From Paludibacter sp. (GTDB lineage Bacteria > Bacteroidota > Bacteroidia > Bacteroidales > Paludibacteraceae), in contig JAQTOL010000031.1 of NCBI GenBank assembly GCA_028748945.1, forward strand, positions 1 through 14,262: 14,262 nucleotides of DNA, written 5' to 3'. Of this stretch, positions 6,590 to 14,084 are shown piece by piece (position 1 is the stretch's first letter; each line of letters begins with the position of its first letter). A program made the position numbers and the translations under genes. The notes beneath the pieces were generated by a model. The model worked only from the letters and a program-made list of their open reading frames with translations, was not told where the DNA came from and made no database searches.

Positions 6590-7798
6590 ATGCAAAAAGT
6601 TGAAAAACTCTGGACCCGAAGCTTTATAAGCGCTTGTATAGGGAACTTTTTGCTTTTTTTTTCTTTTTATTTACTGGTCCCGATTTTCCCTATTTATCTT
6701 ATTCAGGAATTTCATACATCAACCACACTGGTTGGTGTCATTTTGTCCAGTTACACATTGGCGGCCTTACTCATTCGTCCATTCGCGGGTTTTGTACTCG
6801 ATATGTTTAACCGGAAACCCATTTATGTGGTTGCTTATTTGTTGTTTGTACTTACTTTTGTGGGGTATCCGCTTGCCAATCTGATCGGAATCTTTTTGTT
6901 TTTCAGAATTTTGCACGGATTTACATTTGGCTTTGTAACCACGGCGGGTAATAGTCTGATTGTGGATATAATGCCTTCTTCGCGACGAGGTGAAGGCTTG
7001 GGATACTTTGGCGTGGCCAATAATCTGGCTATGGCAATTGGTCCTATGACAAGCTTATTTATGCTTGATCATTTTAGTTTCGATGCCATCTTTTATACTG
7101 CTATTATTAGTGGTTTGATCGGTTTTTTGTTTACATCGACCATTAAATCGAAAGATATGTCGGACAGAAGTATCAAACAACCGATGGCTTTTGATCGGTT
7201 TTTCCTGTTCAAAGGATTTCTGGCGGGATTGAGCCTGTTACTTATGGGAATTCCTTATGGGATGGTGGTAACTTATGTAGCATTATACGGTGAAAACTTA
7301 GGAATTCGCAGTGGAATTGGAATTTTCTTTACACTCATGGCTTTTGGTTTGGTCTGGTCAAGAATTCTTGCCGGTAAAAAAGTGGATAAGGGTAGTTTGG
7401 TGAAAGTAATAAGTATCGGTACTTTTCTTTGCCTGATTGCAGTTTTTGCCCTGTCGGGATTAAAACGTTTTGAGATTATTCATCAATCATTTCTCATTAT
7501 TCCCGTTTTTTATTCTGTTGCTTTGCTTTTGGGCATTGGATACGGCATGATGTTTCCTGCCTACAATACGCTTTTCGTGAATCTCGCCCCTCATAACCGG
7601 CGGGCTACAGCCAGCTCGACATATATGACCAGTTGGGATATCGGTGTCGGTTTAGGATTAATAATCGGAGGACGGATAGCCGACACAAGAGGTGGGTTTC
7701 CACTGGCTTTTCTGGTAAGTGCCTTTGCTGTAGTATTTTCGTTAATATTTTTTACTCGTATTGTCGGTCCTCATTTTGAGAAGAACAAATTACGTTGA
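6590..7798 (+). CDS. MFS family transporter, probable drug/metabolite:H+ antiporter
   Basis: A 402-residue inner-membrane permease with about 12 hydrophobic helices. The loop between helices 2 and 3 carries a motif A-like GFVLDMFNRKP (67-77). R106 in RILHGFTFG corresponds to motif B, and helix 5 has the motif C-like glycine/proline pattern ending AIGPM (149-153), which favours an antiporter or exporter of the 12-helix drug-efflux or sugar-efflux type. A second motif A-like site in the C-terminal half (SRILAGKKVDKG, 257-268) reflects the internal duplication of the fold. It starts 43 bases after the DUF2148 gene and ends 24 bases before the convergent lipid-synthase gene. The substrate cannot be read from the sequence. 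Confidence 0.88.
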   Translation: MQKVEKLWTRSFISACIGNFLLFFSFYLLVPIFPIYLIQEFHTSTTLVGVILSSYTLAALLIRPFAGFVLDMFNRKPIYVVAYLLFVLTFVGYPLANLIGIFLFFRILHGFTFGFVTTAGNSLIVDIMPSSRRGEGLGYFGVANNLAMAIGPMTSLFMLDHFSFDAIFYTAIISGLIGFLFTSTIKSKDMSDRSIKQPMAFDRFFLFKGFLAGLSLLLMGIPYGMVVTYVALYGENLGIRSGIGIFFTLMAFGLVWSRILAGKKVDKGSLVKVISIGTFLCLIAVFALSGLKRFEIIHQSFLIIPVFYSVALLLGIGYGMMFPAYNTLFVNLAPHNRRATASSTYMTSWDIGVGLGLIIGGRIADTRGGFPLAFLVSAFAVVFSLIFFTRIVGPHFEKNKLR

Positions 7799-7822
7799 AC
7801 AAAAACAAAAATTGAAAAATCT

Positions 7823-8572
7823 TTATTCTTCAATTTTATACGAGCGTGTACAAGCCAAAAAATCAGATATTTTTTCCGGATTCGTTTCAAAAATATTCCC
7901 GACAACTACCATATCTGCACCGGCATCGAATGCCTCTTTCAGTTGTGTCGTGTTTTTTATACCTCCACCCACGATAAGCGGAATAGATAATCCGGCACTA
8001 ACACATTCAATCATTTCAGTAGGCACGGGGAAATTTGCTCCGCTTCCTGCTTCCAGATAAACCATTTTCATTCCGAGCAATTCTGCTGCAACGGCTGATG
8101 ATAAAGCAATTTCTTTTTTGTCACGCGGGATTGATCTTGTGTTGCTGATATATTCTACAGAACTTGGTTTCCCTCCATCAATCAAGATATATCCGGTTGG
8201 AATAACTTCAATATTTGATTTTTTTATGGCAACAGATGATGTAATATGCTGACCAATAAGAAACTCTGCATTTCTTCCCGAAATTAATGAAAGATATAAC
8301 AAGGCATCGGCCCTTGTACTGAACTGGGCTGCATTGCCAGGAAACAGAACAACTTTTCCTTTGGTTTCTTCTTTTAGTAAATCAATAAATGTGTCTGTTG
8401 AAGCCAATGTGTGGCTGCCACCAACAAATATAAAATCAGGTAAATCGGTTTTTAATGCAGAAATTGTTGCTGATAAAATCCTTCCACAACATTTATCGGG
8501 ATCCAGTAAAACTGCCAACATTTTTCGGTTGGCTTCGCGATTGAATAGAATATTTCTAAATATCGTTCTCAT
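7823..8572 (-). CDS. Geranylgeranylglyceryl/heptaprenylglyceryl phosphate synthase family (PcrB/GGGPS)
   Basis: A 249-residue TIM-barrel prenyltransferase that joins a polyprenyl diphosphate to sn-glycerol-1-phosphate, the first committed step of archaeal-type ether lipids. Family blocks in order are LLDPDK (22-27), GGSHT (51-55), FPGN (77-80), PTGYIL (125-130), YLEAGSG (172-178) and the phosphate-binding end GGGIK (202-206) plus VGNIFE (224-229). Members are known from Bacteroidota; prenyl chain length is not predictable here. The ATG at 8572 fits best: a TTG at 8590 would add six residues and overlap the previous gene. The gene is fourth in the minus-strand gld operon, 10 bases after the phosphopantetheinyl transferase gene. 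What Bacteroidota use the product for is poorly understood. Confidence 0.9.
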   Translation of the reverse strand: MRTIFRNILFNREANRKMLAVLLDPDKCCGRILSATISALKTDLPDFIFVGGSHTLASTDTFIDLLKEETKGKVVLFPGNAAQFSTRADALLYLSLISGRNAEFLIGQHITSSVAIKKSNIEVIPTGYILIDGGKPSSVEYISNTRSIPRDKKEIALSSAVAAELLGMKMVYLEAGSGANFPVPTEMIECVSAGLSIPLIVGGGIKNTTQLKEAFDAGADMVVVGNIFETNPEKISDFLACTRSYKIEE

Positions 8573-8582
8573 AATTAAGATT

Positions 8583-9215
8583 TTAAACAAGGCAATACAC
8601 TAAAGTGTACGCGTCAGTTTGATAATATGATAGTTTGTAATGCTTTTCAGTAAGCACGTGTTTTGCATTTATTTCACCTTCCGTTTTCACTTCGAACGGG
8701 AAAATTTGTAATTGTTTGGCAAAATCAACGGCTTCTTTTCCAATAATTTTATATAATGCTTCTTTTACCGACCAGGCTAATTGTAACTGCTTCAGGTTTT
8801 TCCCCTGTGAAAGATCTTCCTGCTCCTTCTCACTTAAAAAACGGGTGTACAATTTTTGGATTTTATCACTCGGACATTCAATATCAATCCCTACTACCCG
8901 TGTTGGATGTGCTATTACGGCTATCCAATTCCCACTGTGTGAAATGCTAATATGATAACTATTATCCTGTAAACAGGGTTTTCCATTGCTATCATAAGAA
9001 ACCATTACATTCGTCCCCAACAATTCTTTCAAAGCCAATCTTACGCCCAAAAATTCCCGTTTCCGTTTTTCAGAACTGATTTTATTGTATTCATCCGAAT
9101 AGAACTCAATTTGATCAAACTTTGTCAACAATTCATCAGCACTTTCGTCTATTTCCAAAACCAATATATTGGCTCCGGTGAATGAAATTTCTGTTTTGAA
9201 ATTTGTCGTCGGCAT
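8583..9215 (-). CDS. 4'-phosphopantetheinyl transferase (Sfp superfamily)
   Basis: A 210-residue enzyme that moves the phosphopantetheine arm of CoA onto a serine of acyl, peptidyl or aryl carrier proteins. The Mg2+/CoA-binding motif GIDIE (109-113) supplies D111 and E113, and the second motif WSVKEALYK (148-156) supplies E152 and K156. The upstream SISHSG (90-95) is the usual CoA-phosphate site. Size and motif spacing match the Sfp type rather than the short AcpS type. It lies between gldD and the prenylglycerol-phosphate synthase on the same strand (50 and 10 base gaps). A phosphopantetheinyl transferase gene called sfpA is described next to gldDE in Flavobacterium johnsoniae, so the association appears conserved. 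Its carrier-protein partner is not in this window. Confidence 0.92.
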   Translation of the reverse strand: MPTTNFKTEISFTGANILVLEIDESADELLTKFDQIEFYSDEYNKISSEKRKREFLGVRLALKELLGTNVMVSYDSNGKPCLQDNSYHISISHSGNWIAVIAHPTRVVGIDIECPSDKIQKLYTRFLSEKEQEDLSQGKNLKQLQLAWSVKEALYKIIGKEAVDFAKQLQIFPFEVKTEGEINAKHVLTEKHYKLSYYQTDAYTLVYCLV

Positions 9216-9265
9216 ATTCTTTTGTTATAAAACAATACATGTTATTGTCTGTAATTGTTTAATTT

Positions 9266-9847
9266 TTATTTTTTCCATTCAAAACTTTCCATCAACCTGA
9301 TTACGTCATTGCGAATATAATCAGACATTGGCGCAATAGAATCTTTATTTGGAACATTATCGAAATACAAAGCACCCCTGAAAAAGTTGTGCAAACTGTC
9401 CGTGAGAACGAATTGTACCGATGAAGCTGTGTTGCCTTTCAAATCATAAAGAATACCGTGTACATTATTTTTAGGATTGTCAAATGCTTTTTCTCCGATA
9501 CCATCGGCACGTATACTGTGTTTGTACACTATTTTTCTTGAATCTTCCAATAAATCAATCAGATTGCCATTAACCGGTTTATAACTGCAATATATGGTGG
9601 CATTCAGTTTTGGGTAATATAAATCAATCCAGTTATCTTTTTTGATCGCTTTGCAGCTTATAATTTTTACATTTTCAGGCAAGTCAAACCGGTAAGGGAG
9701 ATTCAACGTGTCGATTTTACGATAAACAGGAGTGGGTAAATCTACCCTGAAATATCCATAAGGACGAGGAATCGGGACTTCCGAACAAGACCCAAAAAGA
9801 CCTGAAATGGACAAAAAAATCAGTAAGTTGGATAATCTATGTAGCAT
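9266..9847 (-). CDS. gldD: Gliding motility lipoprotein GldD
   Basis: A 193-residue lipoprotein of the GldD family, required for gliding and type IX secretion in Flavobacterium johnsoniae. A hydrophobic signal (about 7-19) ends at a lipobox with C21 (LFGSC). The mature N-terminus PIPRPYGYFRVDLP matches the conserved GldD start, and the rest is a compact mixed fold ending DVIRLMESFEWKK. Such lipoproteins are anchored to the periplasmic side of the envelope; the biochemical activity of GldD is unknown. It lies 77 bases downstream of gldE on the same strand, the usual gldE-gldD arrangement. All features look intact. Many non-gliding Bacteroidota keep gldD, so its presence does not by itself show that the organism glides. 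Confidence 0.92.
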   Translation of the reverse strand: MLHRLSNLLIFLSISGLFGSCSEVPIPRPYGYFRVDLPTPVYRKIDTLNLPYRFDLPENVKIISCKAIKKDNWIDLYYPKLNATIYCSYKPVNGNLIDLLEDSRKIVYKHSIRADGIGEKAFDNPKNNVHGILYDLKGNTASSVQFVLTDSLHNFFRGALYFDNVPNKDSIAPMSDYIRNDVIRLMESFEWKK

Positions 9848-9924
9848 TTTAATATTTTATTTCAGATAGCTGTGTAATGTTGAGTTATTCAGGTTGTTTT
9901 ACCCATAAACATATAGCACAGACC

Positions 9925-11259
9925 TTATTCGTTCTCTTTGCTGAAGTCATTTTTGATAAACAATTTTACTTTTTTTATACGTCGACTATCAGCCGCCACA
10001 ATCTCAAAAACATAACGTCCATAGTCAATACGTTCATTTTTGGCAGGGAAATCGCCTTTCAGTTCCAGAATCAACCCGGCTAATGTTTCAACTTCTTCGG
10101 TTACTTTTACAAAATCTTCTTCTTCAATTTCAGCAATTTTGAAAAAATCATTTAGTTGTATTTTTGCTTCGAAAATAAAAGTGTGTTGATCAATTTTAGT
10201 GAATAATTCTTCATCATTATCATATTCGTCGCTAATATCGCCAACAATTTCTTCCAATATATCTTCCAGTGTAATTATTCCCGAAGTCCCACCGTATTCG
10301 TCAACGACCACCGCCAGATGCACCTTATTCTCCTGAAATTCATTTAGCAAATCATCAATTTTCTTTGTTTCCGGTACATAATAAGCTGGTCGTACCAAAC
10401 TTTGCCAGCGGAATGTGGCAGGTTTATCCAAATGTGGCAACAGATCTTTGCTGTAAAGCAATCCTTTAATATTATCGCGAGTGCCCGCATAGACCGGTAT
10501 GCGTGAATAGCCAGATTTGATAATCAGATCCAATAATTGTCTGTAATTCGTTTTTATATCAACATCCACCATATCAACTCTGGAAGTCATTATTTCGTCG
10601 ACTTGAATATTCCCGAAATTAATAATCCCCTCCAGGATGTCTGTGTCCTCATCTTTACTGTTCGACGTAAGTTCCAGTGCGTGCGACAATTCATCCATCG
10701 AAATATTTGACCGGCTGTGTTTGGCCAGTCGTGTATTAACGATCGAAGTTGAATTAACTAATAACGAAACAAAAGGACCAAATGGTTTCTCCAGTTTTGT
10801 CAATAAGGACACAGTGAAATTTGCTGTACTTTTTGCAAATTGGGTTGCATACACTTTGGGTGTGATTTCGCCAAAAAGTAACAGTAAAAACGTAATGATG
10901 ACGGCTTGAAAAATAAATCCAAGGACTGGTGCACTTTCAAAATTCAAAATGGTATTTGTAAAATGGGTCAGCAAGAGAATTACGGCAACGTTGACCAGAT
11001 TATTTGCAATGAGTATCGTTGCCAATAAGCGTTGAGGGCTTTCCAGAAGATGTAGAATATTTTTTTCTGATTTTTTCTCGCTTTCTTCTAATTCATTCAA
11101 GGTCTGCGGGTCGAGTGAAAAAAAAGCAACTTCCGAAGCGGAAATTAACGCTGAACAACCCAGTAGAAAGATGCTCAATACCAGCGATACAATTGCTGCA
11201 AATGTTATAGGAAGAACTGTAATTCCTCCAAAAGTCACAAATAATAAGTGCGTTTCCAA
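9925..11259 (-). CDS. gldE: Gliding motility-associated protein GldE (CNNM/CBS/CorC-HlyC domains)
   Basis: A 444-residue inner-membrane protein. The N-terminal CNNM (DUF21) domain spans about 20-195 with several membrane helices and the conserved CSALISASEVAFFSL (35-49) and FGEITPK (129-135). Two CBS repeats follow (about 216-340, with SGYSRIPVY and VDEYGGTSGIITLEDILEE), then a CorC_HlyC transporter-associated domain (about 355-435). The family resembles Mg2+/Co2+ efflux proteins. In F. johnsoniae GldE partly overlaps GldD in function: its overproduction suppresses some gldD defects. No ATG occurs in frame near the N-terminus. TTG at 11259 gives the expected length and lies about 44 bases after the predicted transcription start, so I use it. 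The gene heads the gldE-gldD-phosphopantetheinyl transferase-lipid synthase operon. Confidence 0.92.
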   Translation of the reverse strand: METHLLFVTFGGITVLPITFAAIVSLVLSIFLLGCSALISASEVAFFSLDPQTLNELEESEKKSEKNILHLLESPQRLLATILIANNLVNVAVILLLTHFTNTILNFESAPVLGFIFQAVIITFLLLLFGEITPKVYATQFAKSTANFTVSLLTKLEKPFGPFVSLLVNSTSIVNTRLAKHSRSNISMDELSHALELTSNSKDEDTDILEGIINFGNIQVDEIMTSRVDMVDVDIKTNYRQLLDLIIKSGYSRIPVYAGTRDNIKGLLYSKDLLPHLDKPATFRWQSLVRPAYYVPETKKIDDLLNEFQENKVHLAVVVDEYGGTSGIITLEDILEEIVGDISDEYDNDEELFTKIDQHTFIFEAKIQLNDFFKIAEIEEEDFVKVTEEVETLAGLILELKGDFPAKNERIDYGRYVFEIVAADSRRIKKVKLFIKNDFSKENE

Positions 11260-11309
11260 TGAAATGCGATTTAGTGAATACTCAGTCGACTGATTTTTTT
11301 CTGTTTGTG

Positions 11310-11317
11310 CAAAAGTA
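11310..11317 (-). promoter_or_regulatory. Candidate -7 box of the gldE operon
   Basis: Minus-strand TACTTTTG matches TAnnTTTG. Transcription would begin near 11303, 44 bases before the TTG start of gldE. The -33 position (about 11337-11341) has TGCG rather than TTG and lies inside an imperfect inverted repeat (11334-11367), which may bear on regulation. Confidence 0.5.
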
Positions 11318-11333
11318 GTGATTTTTTTTGAAA

Positions 11334-11367
11334 TGACGCATGTAGTGCTGTTTATGCACCTACGTCA
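11334..11367. repeat. Imperfect inverted repeat over the gldE -33 region
   Basis: TGACG (11334-11338), TAG and TGC on the left pair with GCA, CTA and CGTCA (11363-11367) on the right around a short AT loop, with one four-base bulge and one single-base bulge. It is more GC-rich than its surroundings and covers the expected -33 position. It could be an operator or a remnant hairpin. Confidence 0.3.
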
Positions 11368-11482
11368 ATAAAGACTCATTTACAGGTAAATAATTAAACA
11401 ACAGGAAAGAAAATAGCTACAAAAATCAATGATTTTTTTGTTGATGCAGAGAGAAAATTAGTATGTCGGCAGAAAATTTCGA

Positions 11483-11881
11483 TTATTTTCCGGAATTATC
11501 TTTATTCTTAACCGAAACGATGCTGTCCACCACAAACTTATTTACACCACGCCAGGGCACCGCTCCTAAATACTCCTTGTAGTGCAGTTCTAGCATTTTA
11601 CCACTGCAACGCATTAAAGAATCGGCTACAGCTTTATTCTCCACTGAAAATTCAAACTCATAAGACTGAATAGTACCTGTAGTTTGTGACCGAAATCCGG
11701 GTTGAATCATTTTTCCTTCGAAGGTTTTAAACATATAACCTTTGTGCACAAAATAATTCAGTTCGCCTGCTTTCACACCTTCTCCAAAAACAAAATAAAA
11801 TTTGAAAAAGAACCAACCGGTGAACACTATCAAGACGATAAGTGTTCCAATGCCAAGGGATTTTTTGAGTTTTGGATTCAT
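11483..11881 (-). CDS. Conserved small single-TM protein of unknown function
   Basis: A 132-residue protein of a type often seen in Bacteroidota and without an established function; I do not trust the enzyme names that similar sequences sometimes carry. A basic N-terminus (MNPKLKK) leads into one membrane helix (about 9-32), so it should be anchored in the inner membrane with the remainder outside. The outer domain has the recognisable blocks AGELNYFVHKGYMFKTFEGK, FEFSVENKAVADSLMRC and LHYKEYLGAVPWRG, which look like a small beta-rich fold. C92 is the only cysteine in the exported part. It is a single gene, divergent from the universal stress gene and 223 bases upstream of gldE on the same strand. 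It has its own -7 box and is probably not part of the gld operon. Confidence 0.75.
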   Translation of the reverse strand: MNPKLKKSLGIGTLIVLIVFTGWFFFKFYFVFGEGVKAGELNYFVHKGYMFKTFEGKMIQPGFRSQTTGTIQSYEFEFSVENKAVADSLMRCSGKMLELHYKEYLGAVPWRGVNKFVVDSIVSVKNKDNSGK

Positions 11882-11908
11882 GGCTTTTTTAGTATTTAAT
11901 ATATTTTA

Positions 11909-11916
11909 CAAATATA
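11909..11916 (-). promoter_or_regulatory. Candidate -7 box of the small membrane protein gene
   Basis: Minus-strand TATATTTG matches TAnnTTTG and lies 28 bases before the ATG at 11881, giving a leader of about 20 bases. No convincing TTG was found at the -33 position. The remaining 150 bases up to the divergent stress gene are AT-rich and show no clear plus-strand promoter. Confidence 0.45.
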
Positions 11917-12065
11917 GGGCATTTTTCTGTTTTTTGGAAAATATTGCCAAAAAAGATTCTACTAAATCATTAAAATCATTACCTTTACTCCGTGATTGAA
12001 CTGTTTTATTTTTACAATCAATAATCTGATAATGATTTGTAAACTAATCAAATAAACTATATATT

Positions 12066-13163
12066 ATGGAAGATAAACTAGTTACACTCGCCATCCGCAC
12101 TTACCAACGGGCTAATATGATCAAAGCTGTTCTCGAAGAAAACGGAATTGAAACAGCCATTCATAATTTAAATCTTGAACATCCCGAAATGGCTGTTGGG
12201 GTGCGTGTTCGTATTAAAGAAAGTGATTTGCCCCGTGCATTGAAAATTGTTGAGGAAATGGAAAGTGCCTGGGAACAGGAACAGACAAAAAGTGCCAACC
12301 AACAAGTGCTTATTCCCATCGATCTTTCGGATCAAATTGAAAAAATTACTGATTTCGGATTTCATTTTGCTGATGTTTTAGCTGCAGAAGTGGTATTTAT
12401 GTACGTTTATTTTAGCCCCGCTTTTACTATTTCATCGAACAATGAAGTGAGTACTTACAGTATCAGCGATGGTGAATTACTTCGCAGAATAATAAGTTCA
12501 GCCAATGCGGATGTAGATAATTTATCTAATTTGATTCATGCCCGCATTGACAGAGGAGAACTTCCGAATATCCCTTTCACTTTTGAATTGAAAGAAGGAG
12601 TTCCTGAAGATCAGATTTTGGATTATTGCAAAAAACACAATCCGGCTTTGGTAGTGATGGGGACTCAGGGGAAGAAGCTTACGAATGAATTAATCGGCAG
12701 CGTTTGTGCTGAAGTCATGGACTCCTGTGCCTCCCCAATTTTTGCTGTACCTGCTCAAATGACCATACAATCACCGGACGATATTCATCGGGTGGCTTTT
12801 CTCACCAATTTTGATCAAAAAGATTTGATTGCGATTGATAGGGTCATTTCACTTCTTACTTCCGATAAATTAGAAATGTTCTTTATTCATGCTTCCAACA
12901 AAAATGAAGCATGGAATGAAGTGATGCTGGAAGGAATTAAAGCCTATTTTGCAAGCCATTATCCGAATTTAATAACTAATTATGCTTTGCTGGGTTCGTC
13001 AGATACATTGAAACTGCTGGATAAATACTTACTCAATCAGAAAATTGATGTTTTGGCTTTCAACTCACGTCGGCGAAATTTCTTAATGCGGCTTTTCAAT
13101 CCAAGTTTAGCTTATAAAATGGTATTACACTCGGATACACCTATGCTGGTTACTCATGTGTAA
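12066..13163 (+). CDS. DUF2007 domain fused to tandem universal stress protein domains
   Basis: A 365-residue cytosolic protein made of three parts. Residues 1-67 match DUF2007 (a small domain labelled putative signal transducing protein), with the pattern MIKAVLEENGIET and the hydrophobic strand VGVRVRI. Residues 80-228 form a universal stress protein (USP) fold that starts VLIPIDLSD and ends with a nucleotide-loop-like MGTQGKKLTNELIGSVC. Here G199-X2-G202-X8-G211-S212 is one residue shorter than the canonical GX2GX9G(S/T). Residues 240-365 form a second USP-like half whose loop is SRRRNFLMRLFNPSLAYK, with no glycines, so only the first half could bind ATP in the usual way. Single or tandem USP proteins are common stress proteins in Bacteroidota; the N-terminal DUF2007 is the unusual part. 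It is a single gene, convergent with the LutA-like gene. Confidence 0.82.
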   Translation: MEDKLVTLAIRTYQRANMIKAVLEENGIETAIHNLNLEHPEMAVGVRVRIKESDLPRALKIVEEMESAWEQEQTKSANQQVLIPIDLSDQIEKITDFGFHFADVLAAEVVFMYVYFSPAFTISSNNEVSTYSISDGELLRRIISSANADVDNLSNLIHARIDRGELPNIPFTFELKEGVPEDQILDYCKKHNPALVVMGTQGKKLTNELIGSVCAEVMDSCASPIFAVPAQMTIQSPDDIHRVAFLTNFDQKDLIAIDRVISLLTSDKLEMFFIHASNKNEAWNEVMLEGIKAYFASHYPNLITNYALLGSSDTLKLLDKYLLNQKIDVLAFNSRRRNFLMRLFNPSLAYKMVLHSDTPMLVTHV

Positions 13164-13171
13164 GTGAAATT

Positions 13172-13256
13172 AGTTAATTGGTTGATTGGTTAATTAGTTG
13201 GTTTGTGCATTGAGAAATAACCAGTTAACTGCTAGACTACTATCAGCCAGCTAATC
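13172..13256. repeat. Inverted and short tandem repeats between convergent genes
   Basis: The gap begins with a GGTTAATT/GGTTGATT-like short tandem run (13172-13203). Its start AGTTAATTGGTT (13172-13183) is complementary, with one G-T pair, to AACCAGTTAACT (13219-13230). A second, weaker pairing joins GGTTAATTAGTTGGTT (about 13188-13203) with AGCCAGCTAATCAATAACC near 13236-13254. A long hairpin between two converging stop codons suggests a bidirectional terminator, but T-runs are lacking. Confidence 0.35.
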
Positions 13257-13977
13257 AATAACCTGCGGAAAGAATATCTGCCAGATGCACCCCTTTAATA
13301 GGCAGTTTATGTTTGGCAATATAGCCATTGATATTCATTAGACAGGATGCTTCGGTACTGATAATGTATTCAGCACCCGTATTCAATGCATTTCTGACTT
13401 TGTTTTCGGCCATGGCTACTGAGATCGATTTGTTCTTTACAGCAAATGTACCACCAAATCCACAACAAGTATCGCATTCTTCCATTTCAATAAGTTCTAA
13501 CCCGGCAACCTGTGCCAGCAACTTACGAGGCTCGTCTTTTATACCATATTCACGTAAAGCGGAGCAGGAATCATGAAAAGTAACTTTGTGTGGAAAACTT
13601 GCCCCTAGGTTTTCAATTTTCAATTTGTTAACCAGAAAATCCGAAAGTTCGTAAATCCCATTTTTCATTTTTTCGTGCTGTAGCAACAAATCAGGTTTTT
13701 CAGTTAATAATTTGTGATAATGATGAATGACAAAGCTCGAGCAAGAACCTGATGGGGAAACAATGGGCATATCCGGTTGAAAATCGGAGAGAAATTTCTC
13801 TGCCAGACTTGATGCTTCTTTCCAGTATCCGCTGTTGAATGCCGGTTGTCCACAACAGGTTTGTTCGGGATTATAATGTACTTGACAACCTGCTTTTTCG
13901 AGAACCTTGATCGTATTAAATCCGGTTTCAGGATATAATTGGTCAATATAACAAGGTATAAATAGTTGAATATCCAT
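13255..13977 (-). CDS. lutA: LutA-like (Fe-S)-binding protein with two CCG domains
   Basis: A 240-residue protein with two copies of the cysteine-rich CCG domain: C9, C41-C42-G43, C79 and then C138, C171-C172-G173, C212. This is the signature of LutA/YkgE and of the heterodisulfide-reductase subunit family. In Bacillus, LutA acts with LutB and LutC in oxidation of L-lactate to pyruvate in the cytosol. The length is the usual one for LutA and all CCG cysteines are present. lutB and lutC are not adjacent: downstream is the convergent stress gene and upstream an unrelated endonuclease-family gene. The partners must therefore lie elsewhere, or this copy serves another electron-transfer complex, such as a glycolate oxidase GlcF-like role. 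No promoter box is apparent in the 107 bases upstream; a small ATCTC/GAGAT hairpin lies at 13996-14009. Confidence 0.85.
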   Translation of the reverse strand: MDIQLFIPCYIDQLYPETGFNTIKVLEKAGCQVHYNPEQTCCGQPAFNSGYWKEASSLAEKFLSDFQPDMPIVSPSGSCSSFVIHHYHKLLTEKPDLLLQHEKMKNGIYELSDFLVNKLKIENLGASFPHKVTFHDSCSALREYGIKDEPRKLLAQVAGLELIEMEECDTCCGFGGTFAVKNKSISVAMAENKVRNALNTGAEYIISTEASCLMNINGYIAKHKLPIKGVHLADILSAGY

Positions 13978-14084
13978 AAGTTTTAAGCCTTCTGCATCTC
14001 CGTAGAGATATCTAAAAGACAGTATTTTGCGTTAATAATTTAATATTAAATTTTAATTCAGATTTTTCAGTTCTCTTTTATGTT

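Noticed and set aside
8573..8590. Six-residue N-terminal extension of the lipid synthase from a TTG
   Set aside because: It would overlap the upstream gene; the ATG at 8572 leaves a clean 10-base gap.
9232..9248. Inverted repeat ACAATA/TATTGT between gldD and the transferase gene
   Set aside because: Six AT-rich pairs with a 5-base spacer are expected by chance in this composition, and no T-run follows; not called as a terminator or operator.
10637..10909. Plus-strand 90-codon frame opposite gldE
   Set aside because: Shadow of the conserved gldE coding sequence.
11421..11439. AAAAAT-CAATG-ATTTTT hairpin upstream of gldE
   Set aside because: A stem of only A-T pairs is too weak to call a terminator for the small membrane protein gene, although its position would fit.
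13996..14009. ATCTC-CGTA-GAGAT hairpin upstream of the LutA-like gene
   Set aside because: Five pairs only; no riboswitch-like extended structure could be made around it.
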